Position numbers and translations under genes: made by a program. 64,000 nucleotides of DNA. It comes from Immundisolibacter cernigliae (GTDB taxonomy: Bacteria; Pseudomonadota; Gammaproteobacteria; Immundisolibacterales; Immundisolibacteraceae). This document shows, piece by piece, positions 10,038 to 18,638 of this stretch. Within the stretch, counting starts at the first letter, position 1. Every line of letters starts with the position of its first letter. The stretch lies in assembly GCF_001697225.1 (NCBI RefSeq), contig NZ_CP014671.1, positions 2,108,001 to 2,172,000 on the forward strand, given 5' to 3'. The notes under the pieces were generated by a model. That model saw only the letters and a list, made by a program, of their open reading frames with translations, was not told the DNA's origin and did no database searches.

Positions 10038-10769
10038 ATGGTTGCTGAACAAGCGGGCAGCCGCGCGCCGGTGCTGCTGGCGCCGGCTTATGTGCTGCAC
10101 CGCCGGCCCTACCGTGACAGCAGCCTGCTGCTCGAATGCTTCAGCCGCGAGCATGGCCGCGTCGGCCTGGTGGCGCGCGGCGGACGCGGGCGCCTGGCCG
10201 GCGTGCTGCAGCCGTTCGCGCCGCTGCTGCTGTCCTGGACCGGCGGCGGCGACCTCAAGACCCTGACCCAGGCCGAGCCGGATGGTTATGTCGATCCGCT
10301 GCAGGGCGCCGCGCTGGCGGCGGCGTTTTACCTGAACGAGCTGCTGCTGCGGGCCTGCGCGCGGCTGGATGCGCACCCGGCCGTGTACGCGGCCTACCGG
10401 CGCGCGCTCGAAGCCCTGACCGGCGGGGTGGCTGACGAGCCGGCGCTGCGCCGCTTCGAGCGCGACCTGCTGGCCGAGCTCGGCTACGGGCTGCAGCTGG
10501 AGCACGACGTCGACGGCGCCGCCATCGAGCCGGCCGCCCGCTACCACTACCAGGCCGAGCGCGGCGCCAGCCGGGCGCCCGACGGCGACTTGCCCGGCGC
10601 CGCGCTGCTTGCCCTGCGTGACGACACCCTGGGCGAGCCGGCACACCTGCCGGCCTGCAAGCGCCTGCTGCGCGCGCAGCTGGCCCGGCATTTCGGCGAC
10701 AAGCCGCTGAAAAGCCGCGAGCTGTTCCACGCCATCGCCGGCAAAAACCCGCGTCCGGAAACGCCCTGA
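10038..10769 (+). CDS. recO: DNA repair protein RecO
   Basis: Mediator in RecF-pathway recombinational repair that helps load RecA on gapped DNA. The 243 residues begin MVAEQAG; an N-terminal OB fold ([30 protein letters not shown]) is followed by a helical domain. The usual zinc-binding cysteines are absent, as in many gammaproteobacterial RecO proteins. No good ribosome site precedes the ATG, so coupling to era 14 bases upstream is likely. It overlaps pdxJ by one base (TGATG). Confidence 0.93.
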   Translation: MVAEQAGSRAPVLLAPAYVLHRRPYRDSSLLLECFSREHGRVGLVARGGRGRLAGVLQPFAPLLLSWTGGGDLKTLTQAEPDGYVDPLQGAALAAAFYLNELLLRACARLDAHPAVYAAYRRALEALTGGVADEPALRRFERDLLAELGYGLQLEHDVDGAAIEPAARYHYQAERGASRAPDGDLPGAALLALRDDTLGEPAHLPACKRLLRAQLARHFGDKPLKSRELFHAIAGKNPRPETP

Positions 10770-11515
10770 TGAACGAGCAAACCCCGTCCCGCCCGCTGCT
10801 GGGCGTCAACATCGATCACGTCGCCACGCTGCGCCAGGCGCGGCGCACCGTGTATCCGGACCCGGTGCTGGCGGCGTTCGAGGCGCTGGCCGGCGGCGCC
10901 GACTTCATCACCCTGCACCTGCGCGAGGACCGGCGGCACATCCAGGACGCCGACGTGACCGCGCTTCGCGCGCGCCTGCCGTGCCGGCTGAACCTGGAGA
11001 TGGCCGTCACCGACGAGATGATCGGCATTGCCAGTCGCCTCAAACCGTCCGACTGCTGCCTGGTGCCGGAGCGGCGTGAGGAGCTGACCACCGAGGGCGG
11101 GCTCGAAGTCGCCGGCCAGGAGCCCCGCATCGCCGATGTCGTGGCGCGGCTGTCGGCGGCCGGCGTACAGGTGTCGCTGTTCATCGATCCCGAGCCGCGG
11201 CAACTGGCCGCCGCCCGCCGCTGCGGCGCGCCGCTGGTGGAACTGCACACCGGCCGCTATGCGGATGCCGCGTCCGGCGCCGAACGGGCAGCGGAACTCA
11301 CGCGCATCCGCCAGGCGGTGGACGAGGGGCGGCGCCTGGGCCTCACCGTCAACGCCGGTCATGGCCTGAACCTGGACAACGTCGCCGCCATTGCCGCCCT
11401 GCCCGGCATTGCCGAGCTGAACATCGGTCATGCGCTGGTGGCGCGCGCCGTGTTCGTCGGCCTGCGCGCCGCGGTGGCGGAAATGAAGCAGGCCATCGCG
11501 CAGGCGTCGCGGTGA
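10769..11515 (+). CDS. pdxJ: Pyridoxine 5'-phosphate synthase
   Basis: Condenses 3-amino-2-oxopropyl phosphate and 1-deoxyxylulose 5-phosphate to pyridoxine 5'-phosphate in the DXP-dependent vitamin B6 pathway. The 248-residue TIM barrel shows the family opening [16 protein letters not shown], the [10 protein letters not shown] motif and the phosphate-binding end ([24 protein letters not shown]). It is embedded between recO and acpS with overlaps on both sides, the order recO-pdxJ-acpS known from E. coli. Confidence 0.98.
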   Translation: MNEQTPSRPLLGVNIDHVATLRQARRTVYPDPVLAAFEALAGGADFITLHLREDRRHIQDADVTALRARLPCRLNLEMAVTDEMIGIASRLKPSDCCLVPERREELTTEGGLEVAGQEPRIADVVARLSAAGVQVSLFIDPEPRQLAAARRCGAPLVELHTGRYADAASGAERAAELTRIRQAVDEGRRLGLTVNAGHGLNLDNVAAIAALPGIAELNIGHALVARAVFVGLRAAVAEMKQAIAQASR

Positions 11516-11892
11516 TCGCCGGCATCGGTGTCGACATCGTCGCGGTGGCGCGCATCGCGCGCATCCTTGAACAGCATGGTGATCATTTCGCCCGGCGCCT
11601 GCTGGCCGACAGCGAGTGGCAGGACTACCTCGCCAGCCCCGCCCGCGCGCCGTTCATGGCCAAGCGCTTCGCCGCCAAGGAGGCCTTCGGCAAGGCGCTG
11701 GGTACCGGCATCGCCGACGGCGTGACACTGCCCCAGATCGCCGTGACGCACGACCCCGCCGGCCGGCCGCTGCTCGAACTGTCCGGCGCCGCGGCCGCGC
11801 ACTGCGCCCACCGCGGCATCGTCGCCTGGCACCTGAGCCTGGCCGACGAGCGCGACCACGCAGTAGCGATGGTGGTGCTGGAACGCCCGTGA
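11512..11892 (+). CDS. acpS: Holo-[acyl-carrier-protein] synthase
   Basis: Transfers 4'-phosphopantetheine from CoA to apo-ACP, activating fatty acid synthesis. Starts at GTG overlapping the pdxJ stop (GTGA). The 126 residues carry the magnesium-binding [11 protein letters not shown] segment near the N-terminus and the [14 protein letters not shown] motif at about residues 50-63. Length is typical. It is the last gene of the lepA-to-acpS run and converges on the antiporter gene 42 bases away. Confidence 0.97.
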   Translation: MIAGIGVDIVAVARIARILEQHGDHFARRLLADSEWQDYLASPARAPFMAKRFAAKEAFGKALGTGIADGVTLPQIAVTHDPAGRPLLELSGAAAAHCAHRGIVAWHLSLADERDHAVAMVVLERP

Positions 11893-11934
11893 CGCAGCCG
11901 GTGCCGGCCACCGCCCACCGCGACCGGCGGTTCC

Positions 11935-13596
11935 TCAGCTCCACCGCCGGGGCGCCACCAGCGGCGCACCGGTGATCAGGTCGACCGCCTCGGCGGCGGC
12001 GTCCGCCATCGGTAGCAGCACCAGGTCGATGTCGCGGCCGCGCAGCGCCGGCAGATCCTCCTGCGCCTGGATGGCAACCGCGATTTGCTGCCGGTAGCCG
12101 CTGTTGCGCAGGGCGTCGACCAGCGCCAGTCGGGGATCATCGTGCGTCAGGCTGCCGCCGTGCACCGGGATGGCGCAGACCACCCACTGCGCACCGCCCA
12201 GCGGCAGGGATTTTCCAAAATCCGGATCGGCCGCATCGCCGTAATAGGCTGGCAGGCCGCGCGCCCGCCAGCGGGCAACCATTTCCGGATCGAAATCCAC
12301 ACCCAGCACGCTCAGGCCGCGGCTGCGCAGCCCTTCGGCAATGGCGGTGCCATAACGGCCCAGGCCGAACAGGATGACGTCGGCCGGCGGTGGCGCCTCA
12401 CTGGGCGCGTGACGGCGCGCCTGGTCACCCATGACACGCGCCAGCAGCGGCTCCACGAAGGCATAGATGGCGCCCGAGTAAGTGACCAGGTAGGTGCTGG
12501 CGCCGATACTGACCAGCCCCACCAGCGTCACCAGCGCCTGCGTGGCCGGGTCCGCCAGCCCGGCCTGCGTGGCCAGGGCCAGCAGGATCAGCGAGAACTC
12601 GCTGATCTGAGCCAGCGTCAGGCTGGCCATGAACGCCGTGCGCCGCCCGTAGCCGGCCAGGCCAAGGATCGGCAGCACGATCAGCGGCTTGCCGATTAGC
12701 ACGAACGCCGACAGCCCGATCGCCGGCCACAGACTGCCCTGCAGGGCGCCGAAATCGAGGCTGGCGCCCAGGCTGACGAAGAAGAACAGCAGCAGGAAAT
12801 CGCGCACGCTGGCCAGGCGCGAGGCCAGTGCTTCCCGAAATGGCGTCGAGGCCAGCGACACGCCGGCCAGCAGCCCGCCCAGCTCCTTGCCAAGGCCGAG
12901 GGCATCCGCCAGGCCGGCGAGCAGCGCCGCCCAGGCCACGGCGAAGGTCACCAGCAGTTCGGGGGAGCGCGCCATGCGCGCCAGCAGGCCCTGCGCCAGA
13001 TAACGGGTGAACAGCAGCACCGTCGCCAGCAGCACCAGCCCACCGACCAGGGCCTGCCACAGGCCGCCTTGTGATTCGCCGCGCAGCCCCGCCAGCAGCC
13101 CCATCAGCACCACCACCAGCAGATCCTGCGCGATCAGCAGGCCCAGCGCCAGGCGGCCGTGCAGCGAGTCGACCTCGCCCTTGTCCCACAGCAGCTTGAT
13201 GACGATGATGGTGCTGGAGAAGGTCAGCGCCAGACCGATGATCGCGGCCGTGCGCACCGGCATGCCCAGCGCCAGGGCCACGCCAGCGCCGGCCAGCGCA
13301 GTCAGCAGCACCTGCGCGCTGCCGGTGACCAGCGCCACCGGTCCTAGCGTGCGCAGCAGCCCCGGGTCGAGCTTCAGGCCCACCAGGAACAGCAGTACGG
13401 CCACACCCAGTTCGCCCAGCACCTGCACGTGCACGGCGCTCGACACCACACCCAGCACGTCCGGTCCCGCCACGATGCCGGCCACGATGAAGGCCACGAT
13501 CAGCGGCTGGCGCAGCCACTGGCCGACAAAGCCCAGCGCGGCGCCCAGCACCAGCAAGGCAGCGGTCTCGTTGAAAACGGTATGGGCGGTGATCAT
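11935..13596 (-). CDS. CPA2-family cation:proton antiporter with TrkA-N domain
   Basis: Inner-membrane monovalent cation/proton antiporter of the KefB/KefC/YbaL type. The 553 residues hold about 12 membrane helices over residues 1-380 (including LGELGVAVLLFLVGLKLD and SSTIIVIKLLWDKGE), then a cytosolic Rossmann TrkA-N domain with GLGRYGTAIAEGLRSRG at about residues 410-425 that binds NAD(H) or another regulator. A GTG 27 bases upstream could also start it; the ATG at 13596 fits the first membrane helix. No kefF/kefG partner is adjacent, so glutathione gating cannot be claimed. Confidence 0.88.
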   Translation of the reverse strand: MITAHTVFNETAALLVLGAALGFVGQWLRQPLIVAFIVAGIVAGPDVLGVVSSAVHVQVLGELGVAVLLFLVGLKLDPGLLRTLGPVALVTGSAQVLLTALAGAGVALALGMPVRTAAIIGLALTFSSTIIVIKLLWDKGEVDSLHGRLALGLLIAQDLLVVVLMGLLAGLRGESQGGLWQALVGGLVLLATVLLFTRYLAQGLLARMARSPELLVTFAVAWAALLAGLADALGLGKELGGLLAGVSLASTPFREALASRLASVRDFLLLFFFVSLGASLDFGALQGSLWPAIGLSAFVLIGKPLIVLPILGLAGYGRRTAFMASLTLAQISEFSLILLALATQAGLADPATQALVTLVGLVSIGASTYLVTYSGAIYAFVEPLLARVMGDQARRHAPSEAPPPADVILFGLGRYGTAIAEGLRSRGLSVLGVDFDPEMVARWRARGLPAYYGDAADPDFGKSLPLGGAQWVVCAIPVHGGSLTHDDPRLALVDALRNSGYRQQIAVAIQAQEDLPALRGRDIDLVLLPMADAAAEAVDLITGAPLVAPRRWS

Positions 13597-13700
13597 GGTG
13601 AAATTCGCAGGCGGCGAACCCACAGGGCAGCAAGTCCCTTGCCAAAGCGCCTACAGGGGCCGCCCGCCCCGGCCTGGAGCGGCAGCGAACCCGCATTCGA

Positions 13701-14126
13701 TCAGAACGGTTTGACGATCGTCAGACACACCACGGCCACCAGAACCAGCGTCGGCAGCTCGTTGAACACCCGGAAAAAACGGGCGCTGTGCGTGTTGCGC
13801 CCATCGCGCAGGGCCGCCAGATAGCGGCCACACAGCCAGTGGTAGACCACCAGCAGCGCCACCAGCGTCAGCTTGGCATGCAGCCAGCCGGCCTTGCTGT
13901 AGGCCGCCCAGGCGTAGTCCACCAGGAGTGCCAGCCCGGCCAGCACCGTGACCACCGCAGCCGGCGTCATGATGGCCCGGTACAGGCGCCGTTCCATGAT
14001 CTCGAAGCGCCGCCGGCCGGCCTCGTCGGCGCAGTCGACGTGGTACACGAACAGCCGCGGCAGGTAGAACAGCCCGGCGAACCAGGCCACCATGGCGATC
14101 ACGTGCAGCGATTTGATCCAGAGCAT
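13701..14126 (-). CDS. hemJ: Protoporphyrinogen oxidase HemJ
   Basis: Membrane protein that oxidises protoporphyrinogen IX to protoporphyrin IX in haem synthesis, replacing HemG or HemY. The 141 residues have four membrane helices and the family's conserved His in SLHVIAMVAWFAG (near residue 8) and Lys in HAKLTLV (near residue 86). The Arg-rich loop EIMERRLYRAIMTPA is also typical. It lies 11 bases after the thioredoxin-like gene and is probably co-transcribed with it. Confidence 0.93.
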   Translation of the reverse strand: MLWIKSLHVIAMVAWFAGLFYLPRLFVYHVDCADEAGRRRFEIMERRLYRAIMTPAAVVTVLAGLALLVDYAWAAYSKAGWLHAKLTLVALLVVYHWLCGRYLAALRDGRNTHSARFFRVFNELPTLVLVAVVCLTIVKPF

Positions 14127-14137
14127 GTGCAAACCTC

Positions 14138-14623
14138 TCAGGTGTCGGCCAGCAGCGGCAACAGCGCCGCCCGCAGTTCGTCGATCGGCCACACGCCGTT
14201 GTGCACGGTGACGATTTGTCCGCCGGCGTCCACCAGCAGAAATTGCGGCGTCTGCGGCGGCACGCCAAGCCTGCGCACCACGGTTGCGTTGATGTCGATG
14301 GCCACCGGGAACGGCAGCCGCAGCACCTCGCGGGCGGCCATCACGCGGTTGGGTGGGTCGTAGGGCATGGCCAGCGCGATCAGTTCCAGGCCCTTCGGGT
14401 GCAGTTCCTTGTACAGGGCGGACAGCTCGGGCATCTCGGCGATGCACGGCGCGCAGGTGCTGGCCCAGAACACGATCAGCAGTGGCTGGCCGCGCAGCGC
14501 CGCGCCATCGAGCGGGCGGCCGTCGACCACCGTGAAGCGCAGATCCTCGGGCAGACGGTCGCTGCCGGCGCGGGCCGCCGGCATCATGACCAGGACAAGC
14601 AGGCAGGCAATCAGGCAGCGCAT
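14138..14623 (-). CDS. TlpA-like thioredoxin-fold protein
   Basis: Periplasmic thiol-disulfide protein of the TlpA/ResA group. A signal peptide (MRCLIACLLVLVMMPAARA) precedes a thioredoxin fold of about 140 residues. The active site reads WASTCAPC, a CxxC with Ala-Pro between the cysteines, near residues 52-55; a cis-Pro is present in QTPQFLLV. The ATG at 14623 is chosen because it starts the signal peptide; an upstream ATG adds an unconvincing polar extension. Proximity to hemJ hints at a role in haem protein or cytochrome maturation, but this is inference. Confidence 0.85.
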   Translation of the reverse strand: MRCLIACLLVLVMMPAARAGSDRLPEDLRFTVVDGRPLDGAALRGQPLLIVFWASTCAPCIAEMPELSALYKELHPKGLELIALAMPYDPPNRVMAAREVLRLPFPVAIDINATVVRRLGVPPQTPQFLLVDAGGQIVTVHNGVWPIDELRAALLPLLADT

Positions 14624-14730
14624 GGCGTCGCAGTCCGAAATGTGGGGGCCGCCATTGTGCCAGCGGCGGCCAGACACGGGCATGTCCGTCCGTGGACGGC
14701 CGGTCTGGAACCTGCCAAAAACTCGGTGTA

Positions 14731-14754
14731 GCCCGGCTACGCCGGGCGATCATC
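14731..14754. repeat. REP-like palindrome with GATCATC tail
   Basis: GCCCGGC, TAC, GCCGGGC followed by GATCATC. The same 24-base unit, with one base different in the loop, occurs at 52604-52627. It lies between the thioredoxin-like gene and the phosphoesterase gene, in a 126-base gap. Confidence 0.65.
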
Positions 14755-15340
14755 CCCCGAAGCGTGGCCGCGGTATCGGCGGTCGCTCCGTGCCACGTTC
14801 GGACAGGCCGCGCGCACCGCGCGGCAGGGCCGGGAACTGCCACACGCTGACCCGCCACGCGGCGGTGCCCGCCTGCAGCAGCAGACACGATGGCCCACCG
14901 CCGGTGCGAGCACGGCCGGCGGCACCGGGGTTCAGGATCCAGGGCGCGGCGACGACATCCTGCGCCAGGCGGTGGCTGTGTCCGTACAGCACGGCGCGGG
15001 CGCCGGGGTAAGCGGCGCGCAGGCGCAGGTGACGGCGGGTGGCGCTGTGCCGGTGCCCGTGTTCCACCACCAGCGTGCCGCCCGGCAGGGGCACATCGAT
15101 GCGCTCGGGCAGGGCCAGCAGATCCGCTACCGGGCCCAGCCACTTGTCCGGCACGTCGTTGTTGCCACGCACGGCGAGCAGCCGACCGGCCGCCGCAGCA
15201 AGCGTCTCCAGCACGGCGCTGGCGCCAACGTCGCCGGCATGGACAGCCAACGCGCAGTCCTGCGCCAGTTCCGCGATGCGCGGATCGAGCACGCCGTGGG
15301 TATCGGCCAGCAGCAGCACGCGCACGGCCGGGCTGTTCAC
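14750..15340 (-). CDS. YfcE/MJ0936-type metallophosphoesterase
   Basis: Predicted calcineurin-like phosphodiesterase. The 196 residues carry the family motifs in order: LADTHG (metal ligands Asp and His) near residue 11, HAGDVG, VRGNND (GNxD), VEHGH and YGHSHR. Substrate is unknown; small YfcE-like enzymes act on phosphodiesters. The GTG start overlaps the stop of the upstream cupin gene (GTGA), so the two are translated together. The last few codons run into the repeat at 14731-14754. Confidence 0.88.
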   Translation of the reverse strand: MNSPAVRVLLLADTHGVLDPRIAELAQDCALAVHAGDVGASAVLETLAAAAGRLLAVRGNNDVPDKWLGPVADLLALPERIDVPLPGGTLVVEHGHRHSATRRHLRLRAAYPGARAVLYGHSHRLAQDVVAAPWILNPGAAGRARTGGGPSCLLLQAGTAAWRVSVWQFPALPRGARGLSERGTERPPIPRPRFGG

Positions 15341-15684
15341 GCGGCGTCGGACGGCCAGAACACTGCCAACCACAGGGTGGGCGGATCGGCGCAGGTGGCT
15401 TCGACGCGGTGGCGCCTGCGGGCCGGCAATTCCAGACTGTCGCCGGGCCGGAGGCTTACGATCTGCGGGCCATCGGGCAGGTCGACGGTCAGTTCCGCCG
15501 CGCCCTGCAGCAAAACCACCCATTCGTGTTCGATCTGGTCATACCAGAAGCCGGACGGGCTGGCCTGACCGGTGGACACGATGCGCTCCACACGCAGCCC
15601 GGGCCGGTCCAGCAGGCAGTCGATGCGCTCCCGGGTGTCTGGACTGGTCGGCAGGTCGCGAAACAGGTTGTACATGGCGGTCAT
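15337..15684 (-). CDS. Cupin-domain protein
   Basis: Small single-domain cupin of 115 residues. Visible features are IEHEWVVLLQGAAEL, LRPGDSLELPARRRHRVE, with a His in the second motif that could bind metal and a Glu/His pair in the first. This subgroup (RmlC-like, often annotated as a cupin next to a phosphoesterase) has no firm function. Three starts are possible at 15729, 15684 and 15675; none has a clear ribosome site, and 15684 is a compromise. It is divergent from the flavin monooxygenase gene. Confidence 0.75.
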   Translation of the reverse strand: MTAMYNLFRDLPTSPDTRERIDCLLDRPGLRVERIVSTGQASPSGFWYDQIEHEWVVLLQGAAELTVDLPDGPQIVSLRPGDSLELPARRRHRVEATCADPPTLWLAVFWPSDAA

Positions 15685-15749
15685 GGTGCAAAAGGCGCTT
15701 CGAGGTTTATAACTGATAGGCGCCCCCACGCCACGAGGAGAAGAAACGC

Positions 15750-16859
15750 ATGGCCATACCCAGCGGGCGGGCCGATCACCCCCTGTTCGACCCGAAGCAG
15801 CGGATCAAGCTTGGCATCTTTGGCAGCAACGTCAGCAACGGCTGCACGATCAGCACCGCCGAGTCGTCGTTCCGGCCGACTTGGCAACAGAACCTCGATC
15901 TGGCCTTGCAGGCCGAAGCGCTGGATTTCGACCTGCTGGTGCCGGTCGGGCGCTGGAAGGGATTTGGCGGCGAGACCGACTTCAACGGCGACTGCCTGGA
16001 GGTCTATACCTGGGCTGCCGCGCTGGCGGCGCGCACCGAGCGCATCCACATCTTCGCCACCTCGCACGTGCCGACCGTGCACCCGATTTTGGCCGCCAAG
16101 CAGGCGGCGACCATCGACCGCATCAGCAACGGTCGCTTCGGCATCAACGTGGTGTGCGGCTGGTACACGCCGGAGATGGAGATGTTCGGCGTGCAGCAAC
16201 TGCCGCACGATGACCGCTACGCGCGCGCCACCGAGTGGATTCAGGTCTGCAAGCGGCTGTGGCAGGAGCAGGACTTCGACTTCGCGGGCGAGTACTACAC
16301 GATCAAGGGCGGCTACATGCTGCCAAAACCCGTGCAGCAGCCCTATCCGCTGCTGATCAACGCCGGTGTTTCACCGGCCGGCATCGACTACGCGGCACGC
16401 GAGATGGACGTGAATTTCTGCATCGTCTCGACCCTGGACCAGGGCCGGGAGCTGATCGGGCAGATTCGCGGCAAGGCCGCCGGCTACGGGCGGGACATCG
16501 GCATCATGAGCTCGGCCGCCGTGGTGTGCCGCAGCAGCGAGGCCGAGGCACGGGCGGTGTGGGACCACATCGTCGCCCGCGGCGATTACGCCGCGCTCGA
16601 CAACCTGCTGACCACCTTTGGCGTGCAGAGCGGCTCCATGACGCCCGAGGCGGCGCGCGAGTTGACCGAGCGCTTCATCGTTGGCTGGGGCGGCTACCCG
16701 CTGGTCGGCACGCCGCTGCAGGTGGCGCAGGAAATCGGCCGCCTGGCCGACATCGGCGTCGACATCCTGCTGTTGTCGTGGCTGGATTACGCGCCGGAAC
16801 TGAACTACTTCGGCGAACAGGTCATGCCGCTGCTAAAGGACATGGGGCTGCGGGTTTGA
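15750..16859 (+). CDS. LLM-class FMN-dependent monooxygenase, RutA-like
   Basis: Flavin-dependent monooxygenase of the luciferase-like (LLM) fold. The 369 residues resemble RutA closely in layout: KLGIFGSNVSNGCTIST near the N-terminus, GFGGETDFNGDCLE, the IHIFATSHVPTVHP segment and ISNGRFGINVVCGW, which is the conserved LLM strand/helix. RutA opens the uracil ring; related enzymes oxidise dimethyl sulfone or amides, so substrate is open. No rutB-G genes are nearby. A GAGGAG ribosome site lies 8 bases before the ATG. Confidence 0.87.
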   Translation: MAIPSGRADHPLFDPKQRIKLGIFGSNVSNGCTISTAESSFRPTWQQNLDLALQAEALDFDLLVPVGRWKGFGGETDFNGDCLEVYTWAAALAARTERIHIFATSHVPTVHPILAAKQAATIDRISNGRFGINVVCGWYTPEMEMFGVQQLPHDDRYARATEWIQVCKRLWQEQDFDFAGEYYTIKGGYMLPKPVQQPYPLLINAGVSPAGIDYAAREMDVNFCIVSTLDQGRELIGQIRGKAAGYGRDIGIMSSAAVVCRSSEAEARAVWDHIVARGDYAALDNLLTTFGVQSGSMTPEAARELTERFIVGWGGYPLVGTPLQVAQEIGRLADIGVDILLLSWLDYAPELNYFGEQVMPLLKDMGLRV

Positions 16860-16866
16860 GCGGGCC

Positions 16867-17688
16867 TCAGCCCTGGCACAACGGGCACCAGAAGGTCGAT
16901 CGCTGACCCATGCGCCGCTCCCGGATGGGCGTTGCACAGGCCCGGCACGGCGCGCCGGTGCGACCGTACACGGCCAGCTCCTGGGCGAAATAGCCCGGCA
17001 GGCCGTCGCTGTTGGAAAAATCGCGCAGCGTGGTGCCGCCGGCGGCAATGGCCTCGGCCAGCACGGCCTGGATGACCGCCGCCAGACGCACGAAAGCGGG
17101 GCGACTGAGACTCGCCGCCGCCTTGGCGGGGCGGATGCCGGCCCGAAACAGCGCCTCGCTGGCGTAGATGTTGCCCACGCCGACCACCACGCTGGCGTCC
17201 ATGAGGAACAGCTTGACTGCCACGCGACGGCTTCGCGAGGCCGCGTGCAGGTGAGCGCCCAGCGTCTGGCTGTCCGTGTCCAGCGGCTCGGGGCCGAGCT
17301 TTCTGAGCAGCGCGTGGCTGGCCGGATCCTCGCCCGCGTAAAGAATGCTGCCGAAGCGGCGTGGATCGCGCAGGCGCAGGCACTGGCCATCGTCCAGCAG
17401 GATGTCGACGTGGTCGTGCTTGAGTGGTGGCGTGGCGGCCGGCAGCACGCGCAGGCTGCCCGACATGCCAAGGTGCAGCAGCAGGTGCCCGTGCGCGGTG
17501 GTCAGCAGCAGGTATTTGGCGCGCCGGCCGACCGCGGTGATGGCGGCGCCGGGCAGCCGGCTGCTCAATTCCGGCGCCACCGGCCAGCGCAGGGCCGCGT
17601 TGCGTACCACCGCACCGGTGATGCGCCGGCCGATCAGCAGCGGTTCCAGGCCGCGCCGGGTGGTCTCGACCTCCGGCAGCTCCGGCAT
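16867..17688 (-). CDS. mutM: Formamidopyrimidine-DNA glycosylase (Fpg)
   Basis: Base-excision repair enzyme that removes 8-oxoguanine and formamidopyrimidines and nicks the abasic site. The 273 residues begin MPELPEVETTRRGL, with the catalytic Pro2 and Glu3. The H2TH region contains VGVGNIYASEALF, and a C-terminal zinc finger has CRAC and CPLC cysteine pairs. The start overlaps the stop of the DUF4340 gene by one base (TGATG), so mutM is the last gene of the Gld-like operon. It converges on the monooxygenase gene. Confidence 0.97.
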   Translation of the reverse strand: MPELPEVETTRRGLEPLLIGRRITGAVVRNAALRWPVAPELSSRLPGAAITAVGRRAKYLLLTTAHGHLLLHLGMSGSLRVLPAATPPLKHDHVDILLDDGQCLRLRDPRRFGSILYAGEDPASHALLRKLGPEPLDTDSQTLGAHLHAASRSRRVAVKLFLMDASVVVGVGNIYASEALFRAGIRPAKAAASLSRPAFVRLAAVIQAVLAEAIAAGGTTLRDFSNSDGLPGYFAQELAVYGRTGAPCRACATPIRERRMGQRSTFWCPLCQG

Positions 17689-18638
17689 CAGGGCGCGGCG
17701 GCGGGCGGGCTGGCCGGCGGGGCTGAGGATTCCGCGGCTTCGCCGTCAGGCTCGTCCGACGCTGCCGGTTCGGTGGCTCCGGTCGGCTGGGCAGCGCCCG
17801 GTGCCGTCTGCTCGATTTCCAGCAAGCGCTTGCCCTGATTGGCGCTGAATCGGTAACGCACCGGTGCATCGCGCCGGTACAGCAGCCACTCGTCACCGTC
17901 CTGCGCCACCGCCAGCTCCAATGCCCCGCCTTGCCATTCCAGGCGCAGGGCCCGCGCATCGGCTGGAACGGCGGTGCTTTCCTCCACGTCCATGGCGTAG
18001 GCGCGCTGCCATTCCTCGATCAGCATGGTGATGGCGTCGGCGCTGGCCTTGGGCTGTTCGGGGCTGATTTTCCAGGCGGTGCCTTCACGGCGCAGCCTCA
18101 GGCCCGGCAGGTCCAGCGCGGTCAGCGTCACGCCCTCGGGCAGCACGCGCCGGTCGACCCAGGCCACCCAGGTGGACGCCGCGTGGTGGTAGAAGCGGTC
18201 ATCGATCAGGTGCACCGCGTCGCCGACGCGCACATAGCGGCGCAGACCAACCGGGTTGGTCAGGCCAAAGGCGATCTCGGTGTCATCGAAACGCAGGCGC
18301 GCCTGCGGCGGGTCGACGCCAAAACCGTTGTCCTTGTTGTCGGCCAGCGTGAACTGGGCGGCGCTGGCGGCGCCTGGCAGTTCGAGCAGCGTTTCGACCC
18401 GAAACGGCTGCGCCCGCAGGCGCGGACTGTCGATGAACCAGTCCTTGCCGTCCCGCACCAGGGCAAAGGCCGCCCCACGCGGCGGGTGGAAATCGATGCG
18501 CTTGACCGTCTGCGGGTCGAGCTTCGTGAGCTTGACCTGGGGTGGCGGCGGCGTCTTGCCGGGCTGGAACCAGGCGACCGCCGCCAGGGCGGCCACCACG
18601 AGCGCGAGCGCCAGGTTCAGCCACAGCCGACCGCGCAT
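17688..18638 (-). CDS. DUF4340 protein
   Basis: Membrane-anchored periplasmic protein of unknown function. The 316 residues have one N-terminal membrane helix (about 7-24), a repeated strand-rich middle part with motifs such as DFHPPRGAAFALVRDGKDW, and an Ala/Pro/Glu-rich tail from about residue 280. DUF4340 proteins are typically coded after gldA-gldF-gldG-like ABC genes, as here. It overlaps both neighbours (ATGA with the GldG-like gene, TGATG with mutM). Confidence 0.85.
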   Translation of the reverse strand: MRGRLWLNLALALVVAALAAVAWFQPGKTPPPPQVKLTKLDPQTVKRIDFHPPRGAAFALVRDGKDWFIDSPRLRAQPFRVETLLELPGAASAAQFTLADNKDNGFGVDPPQARLRFDDTEIAFGLTNPVGLRRYVRVGDAVHLIDDRFYHHAASTWVAWVDRRVLPEGVTLTALDLPGLRLRREGTAWKISPEQPKASADAITMLIEEWQRAYAMDVEESTAVPADARALRLEWQGGALELAVAQDGDEWLLYRRDAPVRYRFSANQGKRLLEIEQTAPGAAQPTGATEPAASDEPDGEAAESSAPPASPPAAAP